NCBI GenBank assembly: GCA_003342815.1
Contig: PTEX01000060.1
Location: 2,327,849-2,391,848 of the forward strand
DNA: 64,000 nt
Direction: 5' to 3'
Source: Eudromia elegans
Lineage: Eukaryota; Chordata; Aves; Tinamiformes; Tinamidae
Positions 1-11,920 of the stretch are shown one piece after another (the first letter of the stretch is position 1; each line of letters starts with the position of its first letter). The position numbers and the translations under genes are program-made. The notes beneath the pieces are model-generated. The model did no database searches and was not told the origin of the DNA. It was given only the letters and a program-made list of their open reading frames with translations.

Positions 1-2830
1 GTAATATAAAGTCTAATGGCCATAAATCATCCGTGAGGTCAGTTTATGTAGCAAAAATTGCAATGAGAATGTGATCAGGTTACAGGCATTTAGACTCAAT
101 TATACTGAAAGGAACCATATGGAAGAAAAACCTGTGAGAGCATAAGGACTGAAAATAGGAGGGTTTTCAATGTCTGAATAGGGAGTTTCAAAATCTGAAA
201 GGACGAACACACTTCTCCACCCTTAGCCTCCTAGCTCCTTTAGGGTATTTTACGAATAGAGGGCCCTTCTACTACTCTAATTAACTAAATAAGGGGAATT
301 TAAGACAAACAAGGTATAAAGAACTCAGTTAAAGGAAACTACATACAGCTGCAGCTGTTTTCTTCTGTTGGTAGGTCTTTTGCTGTCAAATTCCAGCTTT
401 CCCTGAAAAGTCTGTGCTAATTTCCTTTATATTTTTGTTTTAAAAACAAGGCAAATCAGCGCAAGCAGCCATGTGATGCGGGCCAGTTTATGTTTGTTCA
501 GTATCTGAACCAGTAATATAAGCCTCTACTCTGACAATGTACTCTGAAGACTTCTTTCCCTCTTGCATGTGAGCAGGTAAAACTCTGGTCCTAAAACCGT
601 TCCTGGAGAGGTCAGTGGAAATGAAGATTCAGATACGACATGATCAGACCCTTGTACTATTTGTTATCCCGTCTACCCTAAAATGAATTCTTCCTCACAG
701 TACCCAGCACACTTGAAGCAGACAAATCAAGCTCAGCAGAAGTATCATCTGAGCACATTAGACTGAATAAGCTACATGATGTCCCTTCTTTAATCTCATA
801 CTGAAAGATGGTAAATTGAGGTTGGTAGGCAGAGTATAACACCACCGCCAGTGCCAGTGGAACCAGCTGTTTTGCAGAATACTGCAAAAGAATCAAATCC
901 CCCTCTACGATTCAGACCTGACTGAACATACACCCTTTCATTAGAGAACTGTGCCTTGTAAGCCCTGCTGAAGCTCTTCCATGACACACAGCTCAAACCC
1001 AGCTTCATTAGAGTTCATAATTTGTTGTTGACAGCTACTCAGAAAAATAGAATCCAAATCTCTTAAATACAAACTGAAAGTATCACAAAACACTGTTACA
1101 TACAGCGTAACAACCCATGAAAATGAGCTCAATAAAATGATTAGTTATGCTTTGCTTTTCCCTCATTTTCCTTTGACTCACACTTTGTCCATGAGCTTTT
1201 TTGTTAGAGCCAGTAGGTTCACTGACTGTGAGATTTTTTCACGATGCTTTATCTTCCTATCTGTTCTTAAAAATGCTGCTTCTGGTGAAAATGAATGAGT
1301 GGGGATTTCTTCTTTCCCTACAATGAATCTGAAAGAAAGAAAAAAAAAAACACAGAACAAAACACCAGTTATTTATATAACTCAAAAAATGCAATCGAAG
1401 ACCAATACGAGTCTGCTAAGTCTTTAAGGCAAGTTCGAAGTTGCAAAGTCTGCAAAAAAAAATGTATCCTAAACAGTGGCCATGCCTTGTGCCGCTTCAA
1501 AAAAATCACTCCACCAACATACATTTAAACTTCAGACATGGCCAAAAATGCTTTTGGTATTTTTTAAAAACAGAAGAAGAATGGTATTGGCCAAGTCCAT
1601 CTCAAAGGAAGAATGCTGAGGAAAAAAAAAAAGATACATATCTCAAGTTATTTGCAGCCAATAAGAGTCCAATGGATTTTAATAATCAAAATCTTATTTT
1701 ATTAAGGTGTCTTGTAACACCTTCAAAACGCCTTTTCTCCCATCAACTTTGTTTTGCTTGGCCTTGTCTTCAACTTTCTTTCTTCACTGGTGGATACCAT
1801 CTACGCACTGGTTTATCTTAAGGCAAAGACATTCACTGTAACAAGATGTGCTGTTTCCCAACCCTTTGCACTACAACTCGAGTTACGCTGTACTGTGGTA
1901 ATCTTGGTGACGGCTGCTGCAGATATAAATAATTTTTTGTCATTGAGCACAGCACAGAATCTCTCAGTAAGCTGGTGGCTTCGGAAAGCACTGATTACGC
2001 CTGCTGTCACATGAGCACTTCGTGTCCAAATTTCTAAACTATGGGCTGGCTTATTTAACTATTGGCACCTTTTATCACATTCCACAGCTGTTTCATGGCT
2101 GTAACCTCTGTAAAATACTTCCCACTATCAGCAGCAGCAACACTGTTTTGCTTGACATCAGCCTCAGTCCTTTCATCACCTGGGAGCTGACGCTGTCCAT
2201 GCACTTGGCTGTCTTAGTGGGATGGGAGGATACAGCAAGGGAAGGACAAGAGTAAGGTCTGAAGACATCATGCTACTGACACAGGCCACTAAGCCAGCTG
2301 TTTTACTACCCAAAGGAGCGAGTGACACCAGGCAGGGTCTCACCACAAAGTGAATCCCTAGTAAGGTATGCAAGGTTTAGTGGGTATCTCAAAGGGGTAT
2401 GCAGAGACTCCATGCCTGGTTTTGGTGCTGCTCACCGAACTACTGCAATATTCATTCACCATTCTGCAAATAGAGCAAAGAACCTCCAGGTCAAAACACA
2501 GCAGCCATTTGTTTCCAGGGGAATACTGGGAATCACGCATCCCAATTTTAGTAACTGGAAAGATTAATGTTCCTTCAAAAGCACTTAACCGTACACCCGC
2601 ATTTCCTTTCTGTAATGGCCTCAAACATGATGATCCTTTGCTTGCAGCATATTATGCCTCTTTTAAAATATACAGTATACCCCAAAAGTTGAAAATGTTG
2701 CACAATAGAACATGGGGTTTTTTTTTTCTTTAAGAAAAAACTTCTTTTTTTCACATAACACAATTTCCACTATTCCAAACTCCTCAAAATCATCATTTTG
2801 GATATGTACTCAGAGAAACTATTTTCTTTA
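1..2830. other. AT-rich DNA, no gene seen
   Basis: No recognisable gene, transposon or RNA. Open frames here, the longest 126 codons at 1441-1821 on the plus strand, have no recognisable motifs and are of chance length for AT-rich DNA. There are several short A- and T-runs, for example around 1341 and 2717. Confidence 0.6.
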
Positions 2831-2835
2831 CTTAC

Positions 2836-2877
2836 TTTAGTGCAGAGTATGTAAATCCTTTCAAGCCATCTTTGCAC
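2836..2877 (-). other. candidate 42-base internal exon, unconfirmed
   Basis: On the minus strand a segment of 42 bases lies between an acceptor ending TTATGTTTCAG and a donor of the form AAA|GTAAGT. In phase 0 it reads VQRWLERIYILCTK; a second frame (CKDGLKGFTYSAL) is also open. Its length is a multiple of three, so inclusion would keep a reading frame. I do not recognise the peptide. The acceptor's pyrimidine tract is only moderate, and decoy exons are common in introns, so this is a candidate only. Confidence 0.15.
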
Positions 2878-2879
2878 CT

Positions 2880-5160
2880 GAAACATAAGAACAATAGTCT
2901 TTTCTGTAATGGACTGCTTGCAATGAGAAGTGTTGCACATTCAATATTACATAGAAGGACTCTGGAAAAACACCAGTTTCTCATTAACGGGAATCAGTGA
3001 GTCCCTGTCCAGCCTTGGAACATCCTAGAAGTAAAAGGTACAAAGAGCACAGAAATGCCAGTGCTTCTCTTTTATCAAAGGCAAGAGGGGAGAAATTTTG
3101 GGAGGACGGTGACAGAATCACTATGGTGGTAAGAGAACCTTCTATGTGACAAAGAGTTGCTGTTTTAGGGAAAAGAAGTCGCAATGGTTTTCTCTGAAGT
3201 CTAAATGTTACTGCCAAGACAGAAAGTAAAGCTGGACCTAGAAATCACCCCACTGTAAAGAACTGCAGGGAACAGTTATTCCGATTTTGGGAAAAAAACT
3301 GTTCTCCATTGTACTGTGCTGATCCCTGCAATACCTCACTTTAAGAAAATTCTCAAGCTGAAAGTCAGTTGTTCAGTCACGTAGCAGCCACTCTGATCCT
3401 GAGCCTGATTTTACATACCCTCCCTCACATACTGTGGGATTCCTCATGTGAATAACGACAGTAGTAAAGAGTCTTGATTTGGCTGGGAAAGCTTTAGGTC
3501 ATGGACGTTTTTCTGCACAGGATATGATGAATGGGAGGGGAGTTTGCAGCTGCTGCAGATTCTTCCTGGAAGACTTCTCAGAGCCCCAGTGGCACGTTGA
3601 TAGGAAAGCACAGAACAGATAGGGTTTTTTTTTTTTTTCCTCTGCTTCTCTCTTTATAGGATTGCAGAGGGGGAACAGATCACGGTCTAAACTGCATTCC
3701 TCATGCACTACATACTGCACAAAATAGCAATCAGCATCACTGTTTCAAGAACATTGCACAACAGTTGCAAATTATCACGCCTAAAACACTGATCATATTG
3801 TATGTACAATCCACAGGCATTCAGTGTCCCACCACATCAAATTCTTTATTCTATTTTTTATTATTATAGAACATTGTAGCCAAATATCTAAAAATATTTT
3901 GTTTTCTAATGATTCTTTACCTGTGGGAAACAGAAGCTGAAAATCACTGTATTGCTTTTGCAGAAAGATGAGCTTAAAACTCCAAATGAAATTAGCTGTC
4001 CTCAAAATCATAGCACAAATCAGTGGGACAAACAGAAAGAGAATCCAAATGCATAGAGTTTATATACACTCACTTACATTTACATACTACCCCCGGAACC
4101 ACAGTCCAGCCCCATAATTCATTTTTTAAGTGTACAACTGAATGAGAATTAAAGGCCCCTCCGAGTAAAGGGTGTTCTACACATTATTTCTGCAAGCTGT
4201 CAACTCAAGAATAGGTCCTTAGTTTCTACTTTTCTTTTTCACAGACCTGTAAATTAAAACCATACACCAAGTGAAGTAAAAACTCATGAGTGTGTCTAGA
4301 ATAATATTGAAATAGAAGAATAATCAGAATGTAAGTGTAATTAGGTTCTTGCCTCAAACACTCCAAGGCAATTGCAGTTTTAGTTGGAAGTGTTCAAACA
4401 ATTATTCCATTATTATACCACCAGATGTCCCTAATCAACTATTACTCAAAGCCTGACCCGGTATGACAGAATTCAGGACGGCCGTTGTACAATTCATACA
4501 AGTTCTCCTCAAAGACACGGTCGATCAAATCACTTCTACACTAATATTGAAAGCCACAGACAGACATGTGAGTTAACTCAAAGGTAAAATAATTTCCAAG
4601 CCTCTAACCACTCCTCCGAGAAACATGAGAAAGACTCCTAATCCCTGCTCTAGCTGCACATTTCACGTTGTTTCTATGCAGCAAGTATTCAGTGTAACAG
4701 GACTTTCACAGTCATTCAGAGGTAGATCTGTGAGACCTCATGCAAACACACTGAAGTTAAATATGTGCTTCAACATGGAAGCAATACTAAAGATGCAGCT
4801 CCAACTTTTTGTCCTATTAACTTCCCAATCTCTGGTTGTAACAGAGCAAAATAGTGCTGCTTAAATAGAACTTAAATTCACGTTGCTGGCTTCCTAAAAT
4901 TTCTGCTGCAAAGCACCATGCAAGCTAGTAAGTATGTGAAAACCCTGCACCCAAGCAATCCCTGCACTGACTCCAGCCACACTTTCTTTCTTTGGAGCAT
5001 GCCTAGGCAGGGGGGACGTCACGTAGCCACCGGCTTCAAGTGCGACTCGCAGGCACAACCGGCCGCATATGGTACGTTTCAGGAACACCTGGCCACTAAT
5101 AACTGGACTAAGACTAATGATTTGCCTCATGCAGGCCACTGCTAATTGGTAATAATAACT
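2880..5160. other. AT-rich DNA, no gene seen
   Basis: No gene or transposon recognised. A 14-base T-run lies at 3625-3638. On the minus strand a donor (CACAG|GTAAAG) ends at 3921, and the frame upstream of it reads ...KQYSDFQLLFPT, but the upstream acceptor is poor, so I do not call it an exon. Confidence 0.5.
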
Positions 5161-5164
5161 TTTA

Positions 5165-6040
5165 CTCGCTGCTTCATTGCCCAAGCGGTGAGGAGGCTGC
5201 GGGCTGCGGCTGACCCCCACGAGCCCCGCGAGCCGGCGCGGTGAAACGCACGTGCCAAACGTGCCACGTTGCCACCAGGAGGGAAAGCTCAGCACCACGT
5301 TACAGCCCTTAAGCTCTTTAAAACGACGACGGCCAAACAGGAAAATCAGAGGCTGGCTCAGTCGTGCACTGGGTGAAACCTCTCAGGAAGCTTCGCCTTT
5401 CCCAACAGTCTCCTACCCGGAGCGTGCTGCAGATGGAAGCTGGAGCTGCAGGAAGGCCTCGCTGGTTGCCCAGCAAGCAATAATTTAACGGGCGCATAAT
5501 CTGCCTCCAGCTGCCCAGCAGAGAATTTTCCCATCGGAGGGGAATTTGCACCTGGTCTGGAGCCAGCAGAGCCAGGGACCGGGCCAGCTGTCCCTGTCCG
5601 CTCCGGGGTACCTGGCAGCAGAGCGGGGACGGGTGGCCACCCGCCTCATGGACGAGGCAATATGGAGTCGGAAGGGCTGGGGAATCAGGGCACTCCGCGA
5701 TCACTTGGGGTCCTCCAGGCCCAGCTCTGGCACAGGAGCCAACAGGCGGGGATGGGAGTTCCCACGCGGAGCCACGTGGCTCCACGCCAGCAGCTATGGC
5801 CTGGGGTCTCCACCAGCGCCAGCAGCCCTCGCAGGATCTCCTCCGTGACCAATCGATGGACTTGGCACAAATCCTCCTCTGAGCAGCTCTTGGGAGCTCG
5901 CGAGGAGACAGCCACTGACGGTGGCACCATCGGCGTTGTGCCGCGTCCATCGGCATCCCCACACTCCTCACGCTGCCCTTCGGGGCAGGAGGACACGAGC
6001 AGCTCCTCTGCAGGGCCCACACCACAGCCGGGTGGGAAGG
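5165..6040. promoter_or_regulatory. CpG-island-like block, possible promoter
   Basis: A sharply bounded GC-rich stretch in AT-rich surroundings. By hand I count roughly 57 CpG dinucleotides in about 850 bases, densest at about 5180-5275. With GC near 60 percent this gives an observed/expected ratio of roughly 0.7, which would meet usual CpG-island criteria. In birds such islands often mark promoters or first exons. Long open frames occur on both strands (235 codons minus at 5318-6025, 164 codons plus at 5662-6156), but neither resembles a known protein, and GC-rich DNA is poor in stop codons. No CR1 signature is present. It could instead be an unrecognised GC-rich repeat or a decayed exon. 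Confidence 0.4.
5768..5783. promoter_or_regulatory. 16-base perfect palindrome with CACGTG E-box
   Basis: The sequence GGAGCCACGTGGCTCC is its own reverse complement and is centred on the canonical E-box CACGTG, bound by bHLH factors such as USF and MYC/MAX. It lies inside the CpG-island-like block. Binding is inferred from the motif alone. Confidence 0.25.
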
Positions 6041-7699
6041 AAGTTCTTCAAAAGGCTCTGGGACTAAAGCAACCAGTCACTGACCAGGGAGACCTCAGTG
6101 AACTTTCAAACTGTTGGGACAAGAGGGACCTAAGCAGGACATTGTCCCCGTGCTAATAACAACGTCCAAGCCCTCTGAGCTATTAGCGGTTCATGACAAG
6201 GCTGCCCAAGGGCACTTTGTGCCTAGGCTTTCTTAACAGCTTAGACCAAGAACACTCTGCTCGGGTATTTTCCTGTTAAAGAGGCTCAAATCTGAATTGC
6301 AGCACCAGCTTGGGAAACCAGGAGGCATTGAGATGGGATTCTTTGGATTAAAACCCCTACTTGGAGTTGAGCATCATCTAAGCCCAAAGGATCTTCCTTT
6401 CGAGGTCTATAATTGTACATGGCACAGGAGGTCAAAATTGAGGAAATCTGTCACTGAACTGTTATTTTTACACAGAAGATTCAGTCATTCCTTCTTTTTC
6501 CTTTGATATTTGTTGCCATTGCATGGATATGCCTCCATTTGCACCTCATTAAAGACATTTAAATTTGCATTTGTCTCAAAGATACCTTAACCCAAATAAA
6601 ACAGACAGGTTTTGGACAATTGCAGTCCCTCGGCTACATCAACAGAGCCTTTTGTCGATCTAAATAGATGGTAACATCTCTCTCAGAGACACTGAGGAAG
6701 CCTCTTATTGAGACACCTGGGAATTCTGCGAGAAAACAACCCACCCGCTGCTGTCAGCATGAGCATTTTCCCTCTCATCACCTATCTAAGGCCTTCTTGC
6801 CACCTTCCTGCAGCTTCTCCAGACCCCATCTTTTCCCAGGATTGTGATCAGCTTCTCTTGCTGGTGTCCTCAAGGACTGAATACACAGTCCCTGTGGAGG
6901 CTGGCAGGCCTCCTTTGGAGGCACTGCTGAGATCGCTTTGGTAAAATAAACAAGTAAATAATAGGGAAAATAGCTAATGGAGCCTGGCTGCACTGTGCAG
7001 ACAGCCTGGGCTCGTGGTCCTGCAGAGACACCCGGTCTGCGTGGGAGCTTCCCCCATTCCTTCCACTTGCAGCAGGAATCACCATCTGCCTCCCCTCTCC
7101 TGCCACTTTTCCAGCACCAAGGCGGAGGCGTGCCAGGGCTCCTCTGCCTCCCCGTGCTTGGAAAGGAGCAGCCAGGCTGCAAAGAGAGACCCAGCGACAG
7201 CTACGGGCACAGGCAGTTTTATAGGCGCCCTTGGAGCCGGCTGCTTTAACGTGGAACGGGATCACGAGGCACAACTTGTGATTCGGGCAGAGGAAATCCG
7301 CAGAGGCAAGTTTAAGATGAAGAAGGGACTTGCGACCACACCTCCTTCTCCGCTGAATTAATCTTTCTCTGGCTCAAACTTTCATTTCCTTTCCATCTTT
7401 ATGCATAGGCCTTCCCATCCAGCCCGGGACTATGAGAAAAGGAGTGATTATAAAAGGTGCTGTTAACAAAAATACCTAATTTTGCATCTATGGACAACAC
7501 GGAACTTTCCAAAGACAGGTTACAAATTAAACTGTAAAACAGGGTAAGTCAGAAAACTTGCAGCTGAAACATAAAGATTGTACTTCATATTGCACTGCCA
7601 TGCAGCCAGGATCAAACACAAGGAAAGTCTCAGCACTGTGTTCCCAAATCTAACTGGTGGTTTAATTGTGTGTTTGAACAGAAAATGAAGGAAAATATC

Positions 7700-7729
7700 T
7701 TTTGTTTTGTTTTGTTTTTTGTTTTTTTT
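7700..7729 (+). repeat. (TTTTG)n simple repeat
   Basis: A short run of TTTTG units grading into a T-rich tract; an ordinary microsatellite. Confidence 0.85.
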
Positions 7730-8849
7730 GACTGTGCTTGATCTATAAAATGAACATTGTAAAAGGCTACTTTTGTAACTACTATACGCATTGAAAGTAA
7801 AACAATATTAAAAAATAGATAATAAAGAAAATTGAGACAAGCTGCAGGGTGAAGGGGAAATAAGAAGTACACATTCTACACTCACATTGAATGCACCATT
7901 TAAAATATTTAGAAGAAAAAAGTGACTGGAGCTGGCAAACACTACTGCCAACAGCCAGCTCAAGTCTCATTACACTTTCCCACAAATCCAAGGAGTTACA
8001 CTTTTTTAGAGAAACTCACAGTTCTGGCAAGAATGTGCCATTGCAGCCATGAAGAAAGCTGTTTACATGGACGTTAAATTACAAATACCTGACTCAGAGC
8101 TGTGCACCAACGCTGCTGGCAATCAGCACTTCACGTCTGATTGTTAATCAAGTCGCAGGTGCTACCGTCAGGTCGGAAATCAACATTTCCAGGGATGTTC
8201 ACTACCCTGCTACATCCAGCTCTCTCATTTGAGGGACTTTGGGAGGCGGATTATTACTTCCAGAAATGTGCATTTTTAAATAAATAAGATTTCTTTCAGA
8301 TTAAAAGCCCTTCCTAAGTAAAACAAAATGAAATTATTATGGATTATGTGTGAAAGCCCTCTCCCCATAGAACAGCAATAAGAAGCTGGCAGGTGAAGCA
8401 CACAACTTTCCAACACCACCAAGGCCCAGGTGTTCAAAACCCTTCATCCAGTCCCTGTTTCACACAGCTAACAGAAGAAACTGAGATTAATTAAGAGAGG
8501 AATGAACGAGGAAGAATTTACTTGGCTAATTCAGACTGTTGCATGCTGGGAAGTGATGCCTTTTTTTCTGCTATTCAATTTTAACCTTTTAAACTAAGTT
8601 TCACAAAAAAAACCACAGTAGATTTTCTACTGATCTTTGCTGTAGAAAAACTCAAAGAGGGTTTCCAAAACGGGCTCAGAACAAAAACACACCAACAAGC
8701 AAAGAGCAAACTCCAAGGCAGCCAGTTGGGAAGTCAAATGGCCTCTAGGGGCATAAGGACACCGGGAAATAGATCTTCACACATGCACAGAAACATGTTG
8801 TCTACCCCCGGGTTTGTGACAGCAGCAATTTGATGTTTTTCTGCAGTTA

Positions 8850-8866
8850 TAAATAAATAAATAAAT
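8850..8866 (+). repeat. (TAAA)n simple repeat
   Basis: Four tandem TAAA units plus one base. The same motif recurs at 20288-20321 and 28520-28553. Confidence 0.85.
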
Positions 8867-9390
8867 GAAAAGATTTGAAATTCACAGATGCTTCGTTCAA
8901 ATAATAGTGACATTTGCAGCAACACTGTGTAACACTGACAGCTTTGCTGGCTTCACCCACTGCCCAGTTCTTCTCTGGCTTTTTCTATTGCCCCTCTGCA
9001 ATTGGGGAGGAAAAAAAAAATCTGTGCACATTTCAAAATTTCAGAATGCTAAGCTTACCATAGAGCTTAATTCCAGCATTCAAATGAAATGCTACAACAT
9101 TCACTTTTCCCAAAAGGTCCTGTAATTGGATTTGAGGGAAATGTTTGGCTGTTTTCTTTGCTTCAATCCGGAAAAAATGTGATTATGAGGACAGTATCCA
9201 TTAATAGCTTTAGTCTTCTGTGGCCCATTATCCACAGCTCTGACATTTAATAAAATCAGCATATATAATCAGAACAAAGTTTCAATGAAATGAAAACCTA
9301 TAAAAATGTTTTAAAGAAATTAGCAATCATCTGAGTTAGGTCACGGAGGGAAGATGATATTCCCATTTTAGACTAATGAACCATTATTTG

Positions 9391-9450
9391 TACTACATGG
9401 ACTTGAAGAGAGCTTTTGGCTCTGTTATTCAGAACACCCTTGTTTATCAC
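9391..9450 (+). mobile_element. CR1 ORF2 reverse-transcriptase fragment (decayed)
   Basis: The plus-strand frame reads YMDLKRAFGSVIQNTLVYHK. This matches the layout of the LINE reverse-transcriptase block DFxKAFDxVxHxxLxxKL of the CR1 family, and the underlying bases also resemble that part of CR1. The second aspartate of the motif is glycine here, and the fragment is only about 60 bases, so it is a dead relic. It directly abuts a CR1 3' end in the opposite orientation. Confidence 0.4.
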
Positions 9451-9565
9451 AAAATCACAGAACGGTTGAAAGGGATCTCTGGATATCATCTACTCCAACT
9501 CCCTTTTATACAGTTTTATAATGTAGGGTGTTGCAAAAACCACCAACACAGTTGCAAATCAGCCC
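9449..9565 (-). mobile_element. CR1 LINE, 3'-end fragment
   Basis: The plus strand carries AATCACAGAACGGTTGAAAG, then GGATCTCTGG and CATCTACTCCAACTCCC, the reverse complement of the CR1 3' terminus. Resemblance fades after about 9495. It is 5'-truncated, as usual for CR1, and diverged. Confidence 0.7.
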
Positions 9566-9771
9566 GATATTGAGCCATAAGTGTTAGGACAAAGCTGTTT
9601 GGGTGCTACAATCGAGTTAAATGGCCTTGTCCCAATGCTTGTTGGACTGTAAGCCTTTCATTTTTGCATATATAGTATTTCTTTTGTCATCACTGCATCA
9701 TGCAAATTTACCTGCTCACCCGGTACTAACACCCACATCTCATGCGCAGATGTTGTGCGATGCAGACTCAC

Positions 9772-9883
9772 CTCTGAGGTTCATAACTACCACAGGGAGT
9801 CCTCGAAACACCGCCCCAGAAGACACCAGATTTCAATGCTACTCTAGAAGCTTCCCCCTTAGTAACTCCCTTGCTGGCTTGTG
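9772..9883 (-). other. candidate 112-base internal exon, unconfirmed
   Basis: On the minus strand an acceptor with a good pyrimidine tract (TTCCTGTACTTTCCTGCAG) precedes 112 bases that end at a strong donor, CAGAG|GTGAGT. One frame is open throughout, entering in phase 1 and leaving in phase 2 (begins QASKGVTKGEASRVALKSG); the other two contain stops. No family is recognised. The splice signals are among the better pairs in the window, but it could be an exon of a non-coding RNA or a decoy. Confidence 0.2.
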
Positions 9884-11486
9884 CTGCAGGAAAGTACAGG
9901 AACAAACTTTATCCCAATGTAGTTATATTATTAAACTACCACAGAATAGATCATATTGTTAGTGCTGCACACTGATGTGTTGCAAACTGCTTAAAAGCTT
10001 TCAGTGATATAACACAAAGACCGAGATGACAGGACACAGTCCTAAAGGGTCACTTTTGATAGACTTCTGGTCCTGTATAACTCTACAGGTTACATAAATT
10101 TGGCTTCTGAACAATATTCAACACTGTCATGCTTCCAATTAACATTTTTAAACAACAAAGACAAACTGCTAAAAAAGAACTCCCCACTTAGCAGAAAACA
10201 GTCAAGAATATGCAATCACCTATGAAAATATAAAATGCTCCCAAAATTATGACACTCTCCCCCCATATTTTCTAATCTTACAACATGAAAAGCTTTTTGC
10301 AATTAAGTAACTTAGTGAAAGAATTTGTGAAAATAACTTTCCAAAACAAAATTATTGCTGGGAAGTCAAGCAGTGTTGATATCACTGTTCAATTTTTATG
10401 ACAGTGATAAAATCGCAAGCAATTATTATGTTCTGTGAATACACAAGTTCTGGGTTTAAAACTACTATGTAACGCAGGCAAAGGGTTGCCAGCTCTCAGA
10501 ACTACACCGAGAATGCCCCCATGCTAGCAGCTGTGTGAAGCTCTTGACCAGGTTTCAAGCAATTATCAGCTGTCTCTGTCTTGCTTGGTGACAAGGTAAT
10601 TTCTAGTCTTCCCAAACTGCAAAGAATACGTGCACAAATTAAATATCAGTAAGGAAATCAGGAGCTGCAAGTCCATAAGCGCCGAGATCTCACAAAGACT
10701 AGCTAGTCAGACAATTTCTGGCTCTCTATAGGGAGCTCTGGGCATTTGGTATCTTCTTGGGACTCATATATAGGAGAAAAAAAAAGTCAGAATAAAGATT
10801 TATTGCAGCTGAAAGACATATCACCCCCACTTTCCAAGCTGGAGAAGCAAGATGCTTCACAGGGGAATTATAATAAGCATTTATTGCATTCCTCTCAAGA
10901 AATACTTCTCTCAAGGAACATGAAATTAAACCCCGCAGCTGGGAGAACGCACCCAGTTCTCACCACCCATATCAGTAGCACATACTGTTACTATAACGTA
11001 GAGAAGTAACATTTTAAAAAAAAACGACTTTTGATGCTTTTCTAACCTACTCTTTATATACAAATTATATTTTGTGGTTCTGGCAGTGCCGTGACAGCAA
11101 TATGCTAAATATACACATAATTACATGGTTTTCCATTTCTGGCCTGCTTCATCAAAATATACATCTACACGCTAGCGAAGTGCCCTCCCCTGAAACACAG
11201 GATTAATCAAGGGCTCAACATCCGCTGCTCAGATTTCAGCCCTGTGCCAGCACTGCCAGGGACACTGAATCCTGGGAATGGAGGCTTTGACTTTACCTTG
11301 ATCCATCTCCACCCATTTTCACACAGAAGATAAGAGGTAGAGACCATGTTTAATTAATAAGAATTTGACAAAGGTAGTGAAAGCAAAAGGCAGTGTGTCA
11401 GGAGGGTCTGCAAGCAGAAAACATGTGAAGGGAATGCTGGAGTTAGCCAGGCATCTGACAGGGAAGGAGTAAGTACAGACAGGATA

Positions 11487-11535
11487 GATATGGGTAAAAT
11501 TGATGGGTATATATGATGGTATATATGGGTAAAAT
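11487..11535 (+). repeat. short imperfect repeat of TATGGGTAAAAT
   Basis: Two copies of TATGGGTAAAAT about 36 bases apart, separated by TGATGGTATATAT-like low-complexity sequence. Confidence 0.5.
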
Positions 11536-11869
11536 CCTGATTTCTTTACACCGTTTTCCTATGTTAAGAGACAGCAATAGCCCCAAGAAACTTGAAATGA
11601 TGTTTAACTTAGATGTTCTCAAATAGCAACAGTTTAAAACAGGTACAAAATTGAAGCTGATTATTAAGGAAGGAAGGAAAAGGGGAGATCCTCTCCCTAT
11701 CCTCACTAGTATCCTAATGTCAGAGGCCTGGGAGAGAGGCGAGGGAAGATGCAGCAGAGCCCCCTCACTGCAGTTGGGAACTGAAGGGGTTGGGTTATGT
11801 TTCTTACCCCAAAATAAACCTTTTGCTTTGGGTTAAATTCAATTAGAAAGACATGAAAAAAAAATCTAC

Positions 11870-11920
11870 CTGCATGATCCCCATGTCCTCCATAGTAACA
11901 GGCCAGCAGAACAGACACAA
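11870..11920 (-). other. candidate 51-base internal exon, unconfirmed
   Basis: Minus-strand acceptor GGTATTTATTTTCCTAG and donor GCAG|GTAGAT bound 51 bases. All three frames are open; entering in phase 1 it codes VSVLLACYYGGHGDHA, a hydrophobic start followed by a Gly/His-rich turn, and in phase 0 LCLFCWPVTMEDMGIMQ. Length is a multiple of three. The peptide is not recognised. With all frames open, the sequence cannot choose one. Confidence 0.18.

Larger units (their letters stand above)
6045..9390. other. unique DNA, no gene seen
   Basis: No gene or CR1 recognised. The part from about 6960 to 7300 is moderately GC-rich and has open frames of up to 134 codons on both strands without recognisable content. 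The stretch at about 8060-8250 is rich in short homeodomain-like TAAT and ATTA cores. That can be a mark of conserved enhancers but proves nothing alone. Confidence 0.5.

Noticed and set aside
5318..6025. 235-codon minus-strand ORF, longest in the window
   Set aside because: Lies in the CpG-island-like block where stop codons are rare, overlaps long frames on the other strand, and has no recognisable domain or biased codon use.
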